52,203 nt of DNA from Promineifilum sp. (GCA_020634335.1 JACKBY010000023.1:1-52203); one strand, 5' to 3'. Numbered from the stretch's first letter, positions 8,103 through 17,105 are shown. Made by a program: numbers and translations. The notes: a model not told the origin generated them from the letters alone.

Positions 8103-9968
8103 CTACCGGCCGATCAGGCGCAGCAGCTCCTGCCCGGCGGCGTCGCGCAGGGTGAGCTGGTTGCCGGACAGGTCGAAGGCGGTCGTCCGGTTCAGCGAAT
8201 CCAGAAACAGGTTTTCCTGGGCATCCAGCTCCTCGCCACAGGTCTTGAAACCGCGTGACGACACGCTGATGGCAACTTGCGACGGCCCATTGACCGAATA
8301 GGCGGCGCTGAAGGAGTTGCAGCCGCCAAAGCCCTGGGCATTGTTGCCGACGTTCAGCTGGAGCGTCGGCGGCTGGCCGGGCAGGATCGGCTGGCCGTTG
8401 CCGAAAGCGGCCAGCACCCACCGGCTGCCGGCCAGCACATTGCCGGGATTGACGACGACCGTCACCTGGCGGGTGACGATGGAGCCGTCGCGCAACTGGA
8501 CGCGCATCTCATAAGTCGTGGTCTGCGCCGGGCACACCGAGCGGCTGCCGTCGCCGGTGGCGGGGAAGCGCTCGAAGTTCTCGCCGACCTCGTAGACCCA
8601 GACGGCCTGGATATTGGCTACCGACCAGCGCAGGGTGGTGCATTGGCCCTGATCGATTGTGCCCCGGTCGCTCCAGAAAGAGATGAACGGGTTGGCCGGC
8701 TCCGGGGTGGGCGTGGCGGTGGCCGGGATGGGCGTGGGCAGCGGCGGCGCGCCGATGACGGGCAGGGCGTTCACGTTGAAGGCATCGACGAACGAGGCGC
8801 TGACCCAGCCGCGACCGTTGGGCGCGCCGGCGATGGGCGTCACCCACCAGTTGCCGTCCACGCTGCGGCCGACCAGCTCCAGTTGCGCGCCCAGCGGGGC
8901 GACGCCCAGCGACGTGAAGGCCGTCGAGGGGCCGGACCGCACGTTGACGCCCGCCGCGCCGGTAACGATGGCGTAGGACGACGGGCGGCCGCCGTTGTCC
9001 GGGTCGATCACCTCGGCCTCGGTCGAGGACTCGTCGCCGCCATAGGTGAGCGAACCGATCAGTTCGTCCAGCAGGTCCAGGTCGGGCTGCCAGTCGGCGG
9101 AGGTCAGGGCATTGAGCGCCGCGGCTTGCTCATCGAAATAGCCGATCGGGTCGGATTCGAGCAACGCTATGCTCTCCGGCGTCACTTCTTCGGCGGTGAG
9201 GGGCAGATTCGGCGTGGTGACCGGATAGAAGAAGGCCACAAAGAATTCGTCGTTGTCGCCGGCGAAGCCCTGGAAGATGTAGTGCAGGTTGTCGTTGGTG
9301 ATGGGGGTGGGGCCCTGGCTGAAACGGCCGGCGAAGCGAATGCCGCTCCACGTGCCGAAGTCGAGCGCGCGCCCCTGCACGGCCAGATCGTTGGTGGCCC
9401 CGGCTTCCTCGAGGGGCAGCACGGGCATGCCGCGCGGACGCACGGCGTTGGGGGCGCGGGCGATCAGGTCGCTGAGCGCGTCGAGTTGCTCGCCCACCAG
9501 CGGAACCCCGGCCTCATCCCACTGGGCGCGATAGGCCGCGGCGGGAATGATGTAGAGGACCGGATCGCCGGGCTGGCGGGAAGACGGACTCAGATTGCCG
9601 AAGTTGATCTGCACGTGTTCCGGCAAGCCGCTCAACATCGGGCCGTCGGCGCCGGCTTCCGTGCCGGGCACGCAGTTGGCCTGCCATTCGGCGGCCAGTC
9701 CCTGTGTGTTGAGTTCGAGCAGGGTGGGGTCGAACTGGGCACAAATGCCGGGCGCAACCGGCGCGGCGGCTTCCGCGGTGGGCGGTGTTTCCTCGGTGGC
9801 GACGGGCGGCACGGTGGCCGTGGGCGGTATGTCGGTCGGCGCGTCGGTCGGCGCAACCTCGCTGGTGGCCGGCGGCGGCAGGGTGGGCGGCGTCTCCGGC
9901 TGGCCGCCGCAAGCGGCCAAAACGAGCATGAACAGGATGGATACGATGTATGGGGTAATGCGTTTCAT
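8103..9968 (-). CDS. Lipoprotein with SH3, Ig-like and META domains
   Basis: The 621-residue protein has a lipobox (LAAC) with Cys20, then a Pro/Thr-rich linker to about residue 70. A 250-residue middle domain that I do not recognise follows. Next come a bacterial SH3 domain at about 331-401 (GVNVRSGPSTAF, GWVSASFVD), an Ig-like domain at about 426-508 with Cys pairs (CTTLRWSVANIQAVWVYEV) and a C-terminal META domain from about 513 (FGGCNSFSAAY, KTCGEELDAQE). SH3 and Ig-like modules bind peptidoglycan or other surface polymers in related proteins, so a cell-surface role is likely. It lies 249 bp upstream of the five-META gene, with its own promoter. Confidence 0.88.
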   Translation of the reverse strand: MKRITPYIVSILFMLVLAACGGQPETPPTLPPPATSEVAPTDAPTDIPPTATVPPVATEETPPTAEAAAPVAPGICAQFDPTLLELNTQGLAAEWQANCVPGTEAGADGPMLSGLPEHVQINFGNLSPSSRQPGDPVLYIIPAAAYRAQWDEAGVPLVGEQLDALSDLIARAPNAVRPRGMPVLPLEEAGATNDLAVQGRALDFGTWSGIRFAGRFSQGPTPITNDNLHYIFQGFAGDNDEFFVAFFYPVTTPNLPLTAEEVTPESIALLESDPIGYFDEQAAALNALTSADWQPDLDLLDELIGSLTYGGDESSTEAEVIDPDNGGRPSSYAIVTGAAGVNVRSGPSTAFTSLGVAPLGAQLELVGRSVDGNWWVTPIAGAPNGRGWVSASFVDAFNVNALPVIGAPPLPTPIPATATPTPEPANPFISFWSDRGTIDQGQCTTLRWSVANIQAVWVYEVGENFERFPATGDGSRSVCPAQTTTYEMRVQLRDGSIVTRQVTVVVNPGNVLAGSRWVLAAFGNGQPILPGQPPTLQLNVGNNAQGFGGCNSFSAAYSVNGPSQVAISVSSRGFKTCGEELDAQENLFLDSLNRTTAFDLSGNQLTLRDAAGQELLRLIGR

Positions 9969-10034
9969 GTAATTTCCTTACAGGGTACGATTTTTAACCG
10001 TTTGGCATCAGCCTGATGGTTTTTCCCGCGCGGG

Positions 10035-10043
10035 ATTATAACA
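10035..10043 (-). promoter_or_regulatory. Extended -10 promoter of the SH3-META lipoprotein gene
   Basis: The minus strand reads TGTTATAAT, an extended -10 element, about 65 bp before the ATG at 9968. No good -35 is seen at 16-18 bp. The same nonamer occurs before the PA14 gene. Confidence 0.5.
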
Positions 10044-10111
10044 TATTGTTGGGATAAGCCTGACAGGCAAGCGCGAGGCGGGTTCTGAGCCGCGTGTCGC
10101 CATCGCCCACG

Positions 10112-10140
10112 TGTCAGGTGTGTAGTAGATGCGCTATAAT
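10112..10140 (+). promoter_or_regulatory. Probable promoter of the 10192 exoprotein gene
   Basis: A perfect TATAAT at 10135-10140 has a poor -35 (TGTCAG) 17 bp upstream. A small CGGCCG stem lies in the predicted leader before the strong AAGGAGGT ribosome-binding site at 10178-10185. Confidence 0.5.
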
Positions 10141-10191
10141 GACTCCAGCGGCCGATTCGCGGCCGTCCTACGTGTGCAAGGAGGTAGACTC

Positions 10192-11136
10192 ATGCGCAAA
10201 ATCTTGATGACGGTCGCCGGTGCGCTGGTGCTGGGCGCGGTCGTGGTGATCGCGGTGTTGGCCACCCACCTGGCCGCGGCGACGGCCGACGGGAACGACA
10301 GCAACGCCAATCTGCCCGTCGTGCTGCGGCCGGATAACACGCCCACCCCCAGTGCCACGCCCACCCTCGCGCCAACCCATACGCCGACCATCACCCCCAC
10401 CCCCACGGCCGTTCTGGGCTGCCCGCCGCTGCCCACCCCCATTGGCGGCGCGGCCGGCTTGCAGAACGGTGGCTTCGAGGGCTGCTGGGGCACCATCGAA
10501 TTGGGCAACCAGCGGCCGGACGCCTGGGAGTTGACCTGGGTGCAGCCGGGCGACCCGCTGTATGACGCCCGCTATAGCGAACCGGCTTCCGCCATCGCCG
10601 AGATGATCCACAAGCTCAAGAACCAACTGCCGCCCAACGAGTGGCCGGGCGCGCCCAACGCGCTGATCCTCGACGGCGAGGCGACCTACAAGATATTCAG
10701 TAATTACAACGTCTTCGGCAGCCAGCTCCGCCAGCGTGTCAGCCTGCCCGCCGGGTCGTACCGCCTGACCGTGCCGGTGCAACTGCATTGGCACGAGAAC
10801 CTGGACGGCAAGGATCAGTACACGGCCGAATCCGGCGCGTGGGTCATCGCCGCCGGGACACAGTCCGGCGGCTGGGCCCACGCCAAACAGATGGGCGACC
10901 GGCAGTGGTTCTATCACGTGGTGGAGTTCAACCTGCCCACGGCCGGCGAGGTGGACGTGGTCATCCGCGTCAAGAGCGCCTATCGCAGTATCAAGGATTT
11001 TTTCATCGACGACGTGCGTCTGGGGCCGATCAGCGCGGTATCGGGCGGCCGATACCGCGAGTATGCGCCGGGGCAGTTGACGTGGCGGCCGCGACCGCTG
11101 GAGGCGATACCGCCGGGCGATATTGTGCGGCCGTAA
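10192..11136 (+). CDS. Exported protein with post-signal LPVVLRP motif and Pro/Thr linker
   Basis: The 314-residue protein begins with a hydrophobic signal or anchor (3-26), then LPVVLRP at 41-47, then a Thr-Pro linker at 48-73. A globular domain of about 235 residues starts LQNGGFEGCWG and contains a late FFIDDVRLG strand, a pattern seen in carbohydrate-binding-like beta-sandwich domains. The ATG at 10192 is chosen for the AAGGAGGT 6 bp upstream; a longer frame from 10129 would swallow the -10 and this site. The function is unknown. The LPVVLRP motif resembles the C-terminal tails of other exoproteins here but is placed at the N terminus. Confidence 0.8.
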   Translation: MRKILMTVAGALVLGAVVVIAVLATHLAAATADGNDSNANLPVVLRPDNTPTPSATPTLAPTHTPTITPTPTAVLGCPPLPTPIGGAAGLQNGGFEGCWGTIELGNQRPDAWELTWVQPGDPLYDARYSEPASAIAEMIHKLKNQLPPNEWPGAPNALILDGEATYKIFSNYNVFGSQLRQRVSLPAGSYRLTVPVQLHWHENLDGKDQYTAESGAWVIAAGTQSGGWAHAKQMGDRQWFYHVVEFNLPTAGEVDVVIRVKSAYRSIKDFFIDDVRLGPISAVSGGRYREYAPGQLTWRPRPLEAIPPGDIVRP

Positions 11137-11186
11137 CGGACAAAATGGTGCCACACCCTGCTTATACTGTTATGGAGGAAAAACCT

Positions 11187-12362
11187 ATGCCCGATACTGA
11201 CTATCTGATCATCGGCGGCGGCATGACCGGCGCGGCGGCGGCCGAAGGCATCCGCGAACTGGACAAGGACGGCACGATCACCATGCTCTCGGCCGAACAC
11301 GCGCCGCCCTATGACCGGCCGCCGCTGTCCAAGAAGCTGTGGGAGGGCAAGAAGACGCTTGACCAGATCGTCGCTCCCTTGCCGCGCGACGTCGAGCTGC
11401 ATCTCGGCCGCCGCGTCGTGGCCCTTGACGCGGATCGCCGGCAACTGACCGACGACACAGGGCGGGTCTTTACCTATGGTCAACTGCTGCTGGCGACGGG
11501 CGGCACGCCGCGCCGGTTGCCTTTCGGCGGCGACGCGGTCAACTATTATCGCACCGTCGACGACTATGTGGCGCTGCGCGACGACGTCGAGCGCGGCGCG
11601 TCGTTCGTGGTCATCGGCGGCGGTTTCATCGGCTCGGAATTGGCTGCGGCTCTGCGCAGCCAGGGCAACGAGGTGGCGATGGTCTTTCCGGAAGACGGCA
11701 TCACCGACCGCCTTTTCCCGCCGGACATGGCCGCCGACATCAATGAGTACTACCGGAACCAGGGCGTCGAAATTCTCAACGGGGAGAGTGTGAACAACAT
11801 CGAGCAGACCGACGACGGTCTGGTGGTGATCACCGGCAGCGGGCGCCGGGTGGCGGCCGACCGCGTGGTGGCCGGCATCGGCATCAAGCCGTCCACCGGC
11901 CTGGCCGAGGCAATCGGGCTGGCGGTCGACAACGGCATCGTCGTCGACGAGTATCTGCGCACCGAACGGCCGGACATCTTCGCCGCCGGCGACGTCGCCA
12001 ACTACCCCGACGCGATCCTGGGCGGGCGTCGCCGCGTGGAACACGCAGACGCGGCGCGGGCAATGGGCCGGGCCGCGGGCCGCAATATGGCCGGCGCGGC
12101 CGAACCGTATCGCTATCTGCCCATGTTCTACTCCGACCTGTTCGACCTGGGCTATGAGGCCGTGGGCCGTCTCGACAGCCGGATGACCCTGGTCGAGGAT
12201 TGGCAGGACGAGTACCGGCGCGGCGTGATCTACTATCTCGACGGCGGCCGCGTGCGGGGCGTGCTGTTGTTCGACGTGTGGGACAAGGTGGACGAGGCGC
12301 GGGCGCTCATCGAGTCCGGCGAAGAGGTCGAGCCGGGGTCGCTGATCGGCCGGATTCGCTGA
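11187..12362 (+). CDS. FAD/NAD(P)-dependent pyridine nucleotide-disulfide-type oxidoreductase
   Basis: The 391-residue enzyme has an FAD-binding GGGMTG at 10-15, a second dinucleotide fold (VVIGGGFIGSELAAAL) near 140 for NAD(P)H, and the FAD contact IFAAGDVANYPD near 265. The C-terminal ~90 residues resemble the dimerisation part of AIF-like and ferredoxin or rubredoxin reductases. There is no CxxC redox disulfide, so it is not a thioredoxin reductase. It likely passes electrons from NAD(P)H to a small redox protein or quinone in the cytoplasm. The start ATG has GGAGG 8 bp upstream. It follows the exoprotein by 50 bp and may share its transcript; the substrate cannot be read. Confidence 0.9.
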   Translation: MPDTDYLIIGGGMTGAAAAEGIRELDKDGTITMLSAEHAPPYDRPPLSKKLWEGKKTLDQIVAPLPRDVELHLGRRVVALDADRRQLTDDTGRVFTYGQLLLATGGTPRRLPFGGDAVNYYRTVDDYVALRDDVERGASFVVIGGGFIGSELAAALRSQGNEVAMVFPEDGITDRLFPPDMAADINEYYRNQGVEILNGESVNNIEQTDDGLVVITGSGRRVAADRVVAGIGIKPSTGLAEAIGLAVDNGIVVDEYLRTERPDIFAAGDVANYPDAILGGRRRVEHADAARAMGRAAGRNMAGAAEPYRYLPMFYSDLFDLGYEAVGRLDSRMTLVEDWQDEYRRGVIYYLDGGRVRGVLLFDVWDKVDEARALIESGEEVEPGSLIGRIR

Positions 12363-12414
12363 AAGAGATGGCTCCGAGAGCCACTCTATGTCCCCGGGAT
12401 GCCAACTTCCCTGG

Positions 12415-12753
12415 TCAGGGCTTTAGCCGCCGCAGGTAGCGAAACCCTGCCACGACCGTGACGATCATCGGCGCGCCGAAGACGGCCAGCACCAGCCAGG
12501 CATAGGTATCGACCGGCAGCCCCGGCATCAGAAGGTAGAGGGCCAGCGCGCCCACGACGGTGATGATCCCCGTCGCCAGCAGGCCGCGGGCGATGTAGCG
12601 GTTGGCTTTGTACCAGAGTTTTTCGTCGGACAGGGTGCTGGGCACGCGGAACCCATACCAGGGGTTGGGCGGAACCTTGTCCAGCAGCATGGGGATGGAC
12701 AGGGCCACCAGCAACAAGCCGAATACGACGTACATAATAAGCAGTCTGGTCAT
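12415..12753 (-). CDS. SdpI-like small membrane protein
   Basis: This 112-residue protein has three hydrophobic segments (about 5-23, 55-76 and 83-103). Between the first two it carries PPNPWYGFRVPSTL and KLWYKANRYIARGLL, which match the C-terminal conserved part of SdpI/YhfL-type proteins. In Bacillus, SdpI is an immunity protein and signal sensor; here only the short form is present, so its role is unknown. The ATG at 12753 overlaps the upstream dehydrogenase stop as ATGA, a 4-bp overlap that implies translational coupling. A longer frame running to 13245 is a shadow of the dehydrogenase gene. Confidence 0.85.
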   Translation of the reverse strand: MTRLLIMYVVFGLLLVALSIPMLLDKVPPNPWYGFRVPSTLSDEKLWYKANRYIARGLLATGIITVVGALALYLLMPGLPVDTYAWLVLAVFGAPMIVTVVAGFRYLRRLKP

Positions 12754-13652
12754 AACTCTTCTCCTGGCAGGAACGCTGGATGGCGGTAGGCCGGCTCCGG
12801 GTAGTCGTAGAACCCGCCGCCGGCCTTCTGGCCCAGCCGCCCTACGTCCAGATAGCCGCGCAGGAAATCGGCGTTGGCCCGCAGTCGCGGATCGTCGCTG
12901 ACGCCCGCCCAGTAGTCGGTGATCTTCCAGACCGTGTCCAGCCCGATGGCATCCATGATGCCGAACGGCCCGACGGGCGTGTGCATAATGCCCATCCAGG
13001 CGCGGTCCACGTCGGCCGGCGGGGCTACGCCGCCCGCCGCCAGCTCCAGCGCCGCGCCCAGCAGGGCGTTGAGCATGGTGTTGAAGACGTAGCCCGACTG
13101 CTCGCGGCCGACCACGATGGGGATTTGGCCGATGCGACGGGCGAAGGCGGTGACGGTCTCCACGACGGCCGGGTCTGTGCCGGGATGGGCCATCACGTCG
13201 GCCACGTTGGCGTCCCAAACGGGCAGGTGGAAGTGCAGGGCACAAAAGCGCTCCGGCCGGCCGGTGGCCGCGGCGAACATCGACGGCAACAGGGTCGAGG
13301 TGTTGGTGGTGAAGATGGTTCGCGGCGGGCAGAGCGCATGGAGTTCGGCCAGGACACGCCCCTTCAGGGCCGGGTCTTCGGGCACGGATTCGCTGACCAG
13401 GTCGGCCGTGGCCGCGGCGGCGGCCAAGTCGGTCGTGGGCTGGATGTGGTCGAGGACGGCCGTTGTCGTGCGGCCCTGCGCCGTCAAATGGCTCGCGTAG
13501 CCGCGCACGCGCCCCATGCCCGCGGCCAGCGCGCCGGCCGATACATCATAGAGCGCCACATCCAGCCCGTGGATGGCGCATTGCAGGGCGATTTGCCCGC
13601 CCATTGTGCCCGCGCCGACCACGAGCACGCGCTTGATTTCCTCCGCCGTCAT
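12750..13652 (-). CDS. 3-hydroxyacyl-CoA dehydrogenase family protein
   Basis: The 300-residue protein has the NAD-binding GAGTMGGQIA at 13-22 and the two-domain layout of 3-hydroxybutyryl-CoA dehydrogenases, ending in KAGGGFYDYPEP. This family oxidises 3-hydroxyacyl-CoA to 3-ketoacyl-CoA with NAD in beta-oxidation or butyrate metabolism. The active-site region is atypical. The usual HFFNP is HFHLP, and the usual LVEV is VADV, so the catalytic Glu is not clear. SGYVFN, the other core motif, is close to the usual G-F-x-x-N. The substrate may therefore not be a classic acyl-CoA. No thiolase or enoyl-CoA hydratase gene is adjacent. It is coupled to the SdpI-like gene by a 4-bp overlap. Confidence 0.88.
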   Translation of the reverse strand: MTAEEIKRVLVVGAGTMGGQIALQCAIHGLDVALYDVSAGALAAGMGRVRGYASHLTAQGRTTTAVLDHIQPTTDLAAAAATADLVSESVPEDPALKGRVLAELHALCPPRTIFTTNTSTLLPSMFAAATGRPERFCALHFHLPVWDANVADVMAHPGTDPAVVETVTAFARRIGQIPIVVGREQSGYVFNTMLNALLGAALELAAGGVAPPADVDRAWMGIMHTPVGPFGIMDAIGLDTVWKITDYWAGVSDDPRLRANADFLRGYLDVGRLGQKAGGGFYDYPEPAYRHPAFLPGEEL

Positions 13653-13720
13653 GTTGCCTCCCTGGGGTCGCGCGATGACCTGGCCCTTCCGTGAGGGTTG
13701 GGCCGGCTGTGGATTCTCTC

Positions 13721-14935
13721 CTACTCCACGCCCAGCATGCCCAGCGCGATGCGGTCGCTCTCGGCCGTCGGGCCGGGGTCGAGCGATTCCAGCCCCGCGT
13801 CGGGCTGGGCCTGGAAGTAGGCGCGGGTGGCGGCTGCTGCCGCCTCGATCAGTGCGTCGCGGCGGGCGTCATCCATGCCGAACTCCGTTGTGCCGTAGGT
13901 CTTGGCCGGCAGGCGCACCACGCGGCCGCGGTTTTCGTCGATCACCATCTTGTCGCGGGCCTGCGTCACCGTATCCACCAGCCCCTTGAGCCGCCGGGCG
14001 GTGTGGGACGCGCCCAGCTTGTCCATGCCCGGCAGCGAGCGGCCGGCGGCGGGCGGCGGCGCGCCGCGCACGGGCCGGCTCTCGTCGATGAGAAAGCCGA
14101 CGACCGCGTTGGCCGGTCCCGGCCCCATCATTTGCGTCACCAGCGGCTCGCGGGAGACCAACAGCTCGATGGGGAAATTGGACAGCAGCCCGCCGTCGAC
14201 CATCACGCTGCCGGCCAGGGGAAATTCGACCGGCTTGTCGTCGATATAGCCGCGATAAGGCCCCCATGCCTCACGCCAGACGACTTCTTGCCACAGCAGG
14301 GGAAAGCTCATCGACATGCGCGCTCCCCAGACGACGGGCACGTCGGGCGTGGTGCGATGGTTGAGGATGCGCAGCCGGTTGTGGGTGACGTCGGAGGCGG
14401 TCAGCGACAGGTCGACGCCGGTGGCGGCGTACAACTCGGCGAAGGTCAACTTGCCGAAGCGGCGCGGGCGGCCGTCGTGGGTTCCCTCGTCGAGCTTGCG
14501 CTCGAACCAGTCGACGAAGGCGTCGGCCGAGTAAAAGCCGCCGTAGTCGAAGAAGGACAGCAGTTGGCGACCCAACGTGCTGGCGGCCAGGGCGTTGAGC
14601 AGCCCTTTTTCCAGGCGCTCCTCGGCCCAGCCGGGCACGAACGACAGATCGCCCGCGTGCAAAAATTCGGCCAGCGCGCTGTTGGTCACAGGCGACGGCG
14701 GCGGCGGGTCGCCCAGGAAAGTGGTGAAGACAGGCGCGCCGTCCGCCTGCTCGCTCAGCGCGGCCAGCATTTCGGCCGCCGAGTAGCCGGCGGCCAGGGA
14801 CGCGGCGGTGATGGCCCCGGCCGAGGAGCCGATGATGCGGCCGACGCTGTGGCCGGCCGCCTCGAATTCGCGCATGGCCCCGGCGAAAGCCATGCCCTTG
14901 GCCCCGCCCCCCTCGAACACCAGATCGTAGCGCAT
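13721..14935 (-). CDS. Patatin-like phospholipase
   Basis: The 404-residue protein has the complete patatin signature: oxyanion loop GGGAKG at 9-14, nucleophile elbow GSSAG at 36-40 with Ser38, and the catalytic Asp in DGGLLSNFP near 245. Patatin enzymes use a Ser-Asp dyad to hydrolyse acyl esters of lipids. It has no signal peptide and starts directly at the first beta strand, so it is probably cytoplasmic or loosely membrane-bound. It is somewhat longer than the ~300-residue core; the extra C-terminal ~120 residues are helical and unassigned. It stands 68 bp from the dehydrogenase gene on the same strand. Confidence 0.93.
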   Translation of the reverse strand: MRYDLVFEGGGAKGMAFAGAMREFEAAGHSVGRIIGSSAGAITAASLAAGYSAAEMLAALSEQADGAPVFTTFLGDPPPPSPVTNSALAEFLHAGDLSFVPGWAEERLEKGLLNALAASTLGRQLLSFFDYGGFYSADAFVDWFERKLDEGTHDGRPRRFGKLTFAELYAATGVDLSLTASDVTHNRLRILNHRTTPDVPVVWGARMSMSFPLLWQEVVWREAWGPYRGYIDDKPVEFPLAGSVMVDGGLLSNFPIELLVSREPLVTQMMGPGPANAVVGFLIDESRPVRGAPPPAAGRSLPGMDKLGASHTARRLKGLVDTVTQARDKMVIDENRGRVVRLPAKTYGTTEFGMDDARRDALIEAAAAATRAYFQAQPDAGLESLDPGPTAESDRIALGMLGVE

Positions 14936-14952
14936 GATTGCCTCCTGATGGT

Positions 14953-14983
14953 GAAACCGGGCTTTTCATGAAAACCTGGTTTC
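14953..14983 (-). terminator. Hairpin upstream of the patatin gene
   Basis: GAAACC and GGTTTC arms with an inner CTTTT/AAAAC pairing form an imperfect stem. It likely ends the transcript of the small HhH gene at 15062, whose stop is about 80 bp away. Confidence 0.45.
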
Positions 14984-15061
14984 TTGACTATGACGTGAAG
15001 GAAAACTCGCGGATTACGCCAATCGCGCAGATCCAGGATGACATCGGCGGGCTGTCATCAC

Positions 15062-15298
15062 TCAAGAAACGGTGTTGCCGGGGTCGCCGGCGAAAGACAG
15101 GCCCCGCGCCGCCAGCGCCTCGCGCAGCAGGCGGATCCCCTTTGGCCCCATGCCGTGGAGCGCCAGGGCGTCGGCCGCGGTGATCGCCGTCAGGTGCTCC
15201 AGACTGGTGTAGCCCGCCTCCAGCAGCGCCCGCAGCGCCGGCTGGCTCATGCCCGGGGGGAAGTCATAGGCTGTTCCGTCGATCTCGTTGTGGGTCAT
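15062..15298 (-). CDS. Small helix-hairpin-helix protein (RNA polymerase alpha-CTD-like fold)
   Basis: The 78-residue protein is almost entirely one helix-hairpin-helix unit: PALRALLEAGYTSLEHL, then ALHGMGPKGIRLLREAL. The GMGPKG turn is the classic non-specific nucleic-acid backbone contact. Similar stand-alone mini-proteins are common in Chloroflexota and Bacteroidota, with unproved function. I chose the ATG at 15298, which has AAGGA 9 bp upstream; an upstream start at 15352 would add 18 polar residues. It is flanked by a hairpin on each side, so it is probably its own transcription unit. Confidence 0.8.
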   Translation of the reverse strand: MTHNEIDGTAYDFPPGMSQPALRALLEAGYTSLEHLTAITAADALALHGMGPKGIRLLREALAARGLSFAGDPGNTVS

Positions 15299-15451
15299 AG
15301 GCGCTGGTCCTTGATACGTCGGCGGCCGGTTTGTCTGGTCAATGCTCGTCATCCACCGGCCGCCTCGCGTTCCAGATCAAAATCAGGCAACCGGGGAGCC
15401 GATTGCCTGATTATCGTCATGACGGGCCTGCGGGGCAAGCCGCCAGGAAAA

Positions 15452-15496
15452 GAAACCGGGGGTTGGGCGAAAGACCACGCGGCAAACCCCGGTTTC
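15452..15496 (-). terminator. Terminator of the triple-PA14 gene
   Basis: The GAAACCGGGG and CCCCGGTTTC arms enclose a 21-base loop region. On the minus strand the stem is followed by TTTTCC, 18 bp after the stop of the PA14 gene. Confidence 0.65.
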
Positions 15497-15513
15497 TACT
15501 GTGCCTTATTCCA

Positions 15514-17028
15514 TTACTTCACGGCCAGGCTGCTCACCGGCACCGACGTATCGACCCAGCGGGCGTAGACCCAGCCCGTGCCGCCGCCGGGGCGGAAGAT
15601 CTCTACCCACAGGCTGTCGGCCGACTTGAAGCCGGTCAGGCCCACGGTCTGGCCGGGCTGCAACTGCTGGAGCAGAGCGCCGCCGCTGACGCTGGGCGCG
15701 TTGCGCACGTTCAGGCGCAGCGTGGAGATGACCGTGGCCGTGGCCCCGCCGGTCGGCGTGCCGCCGGAGAGGGCCGTCCACGACAAGGCGACCGCCGCGC
15801 GGCCCGTGTTGTCATAGTACTCCAGACGCAGGGGCGTGTTGCCCGACAGATTGACGGTGGCGCTGAAGCGGCCGTCGGGCTGGTCGCGCCACTGGTCGAT
15901 GATCAACTGGTTGTTGACCCACAACCGCACGCCGTCGTCGCTGAACACGTCGAAGCGATAGGTGCCGGCCGGGAAGGCGTAGTCGCGCGTCCAGCGCACC
16001 GAGAACTGGTCGGAGTTGACGCCGGCCATCGGCGAGCCGTTGCCCCAGTTGAAGTTGATGGCCGCGTCGTCGCGCACGGCGACCGGGCTGCCGCTCAGGT
16101 TTTTGTTGTTGAAGAACTCGCCCCGCCACGTGCCGGGCAGGACCGGGCCGCCGGTGCCGGGGACCTGGTTCCACGACAGGCTGACGGCGGCGCGGCCGGT
16201 GGCGTCGTAGTATTCGAGCCGCAGCGTCGTGTTGCCCGAGAGGGCCACGTCGGCGCTGAAGCGGCCGTTGGCCTGGTCGCGCCACTGGTCGACGACCAGC
16301 TGGTTATTGACCCACAGCCGCACGCCGTCGTCGCTGAACACGTCGAAGCGATAGGTGCCGGGGTTGAAGTTGAGCGTCCGCGTCCAGCGCACCGAGAAGT
16401 TGTCGTTGGGGAAGTTGGCCGCCGGCGCGCCGTCGCCCCAGTCGAAGTTGATGGCCGCGTCGTCGCGGGTGAATTGCGCCGCGCCGCTCAGGTTGCGATT
16501 GGCGAAGTACTCGCCGCGGAAGGCGTTGCCGGGGGCGGGAGCGCCGGCGCCAATGGCTTGCCAGCTAAACTTGGCTACGGCCACGCCGCCGGCCTCGAAA
16601 TACTCGACGCGGAACGCGTGGTCGCCGCCGTTGAGGTAGCGGTCGGCTGTCACGGTGTGTTGCTGGCTGGGCGTCCAGTTGTCGATGACCAGTTGGTCGT
16701 CGATCCAGACGCGCATGCCGTCGTCCATGGTGGCGTAGAAGCGATAGGTGCCGGCCGGCAGATTGATGGAGCGCGTCCAGCGAACGGAGAAGTTGTCGTC
16801 GTTGATAAGAGGGGCATTGGGACTGCCGCCGCCCCAGTCGTGGTCGATGGCGTCTTCGTCGCGCCGCCAGGCCGGTTCGCCGGACAGGTCGCGATTGTTA
16901 AAGTAGCGGGCGCGCCAGGTGGCGTCGGCCGCCGCGGCGGCCGGCGCGCCGGGCATGAGCCACAGCGCCAGAATCCCTGCCAGCACAAGCGGCAGGGCCA
17001 GCCAAGAGACATTACGTTTGCTAATCAT
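15514..17028 (-). CDS. Exported protein with three PA14 domains and a bacterial SH3 domain
   Basis: The 504-residue protein has a signal peptide with an Ala-rich cleavage region near 30-34. Three PA14 domains begin near 36, 166 and 299; each contains a Y/F-F-x-N-(R/K)-(D/N)-L-S-G opening, a DDG(V/M)R(L/V)W core and a QLVIDQW-type strand. A bacterial SH3 domain begins near 431 (LRLNVRNAPSVSGG, GWVYARWVD). PA14 domains usually bind carbohydrates and SH3 domains bind cell wall, so a surface glycan-binding protein is likely. PA14 copies 2 and 3 are close in sequence, suggesting duplication. GGAGGT lies just before the ATG. A terminator follows. Confidence 0.92.
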   Translation of the reverse strand: MISKRNVSWLALPLVLAGILALWLMPGAPAAAAADATWRARYFNNRDLSGEPAWRRDEDAIDHDWGGGSPNAPLINDDNFSVRWTRSINLPAGTYRFYATMDDGMRVWIDDQLVIDNWTPSQQHTVTADRYLNGGDHAFRVEYFEAGGVAVAKFSWQAIGAGAPAPGNAFRGEYFANRNLSGAAQFTRDDAAINFDWGDGAPAANFPNDNFSVRWTRTLNFNPGTYRFDVFSDDGVRLWVNNQLVVDQWRDQANGRFSADVALSGNTTLRLEYYDATGRAAVSLSWNQVPGTGGPVLPGTWRGEFFNNKNLSGSPVAVRDDAAINFNWGNGSPMAGVNSDQFSVRWTRDYAFPAGTYRFDVFSDDGVRLWVNNQLIIDQWRDQPDGRFSATVNLSGNTPLRLEYYDNTGRAAVALSWTALSGGTPTGGATATVISTLRLNVRNAPSVSGGALLQQLQPGQTVGLTGFKSADSLWVEIFRPGGGTGWVYARWVDTSVPVSSLAVK

Positions 17029-17105
17029 GGAAACCTCCGTGTGAATCGTTCGATTCGGGTGGAGTGGGGGATACTGATCAATAGCGCCACGCGCGAATCG
17101 ATTAC

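Noticed and set aside
8277..10016. 579-codon plus-strand frame opposite the SH3-META lipoprotein
   Set aside because: It has no domains and low-complexity Gly/Arg/Ala composition; the minus strand has a lipobox and recognisable domains.
12415..13245. 276-codon frame fusing Arg/Gly-rich sequence to the SdpI-like protein
   Set aside because: The first part is a shadow of the dehydrogenase gene; the real start is the ATGA overlap at 12753.
17041..17075. tRNA T-arm-like GTTCGATTC
   Set aside because: No matching acceptor, D or anticodon arms can be found around it.
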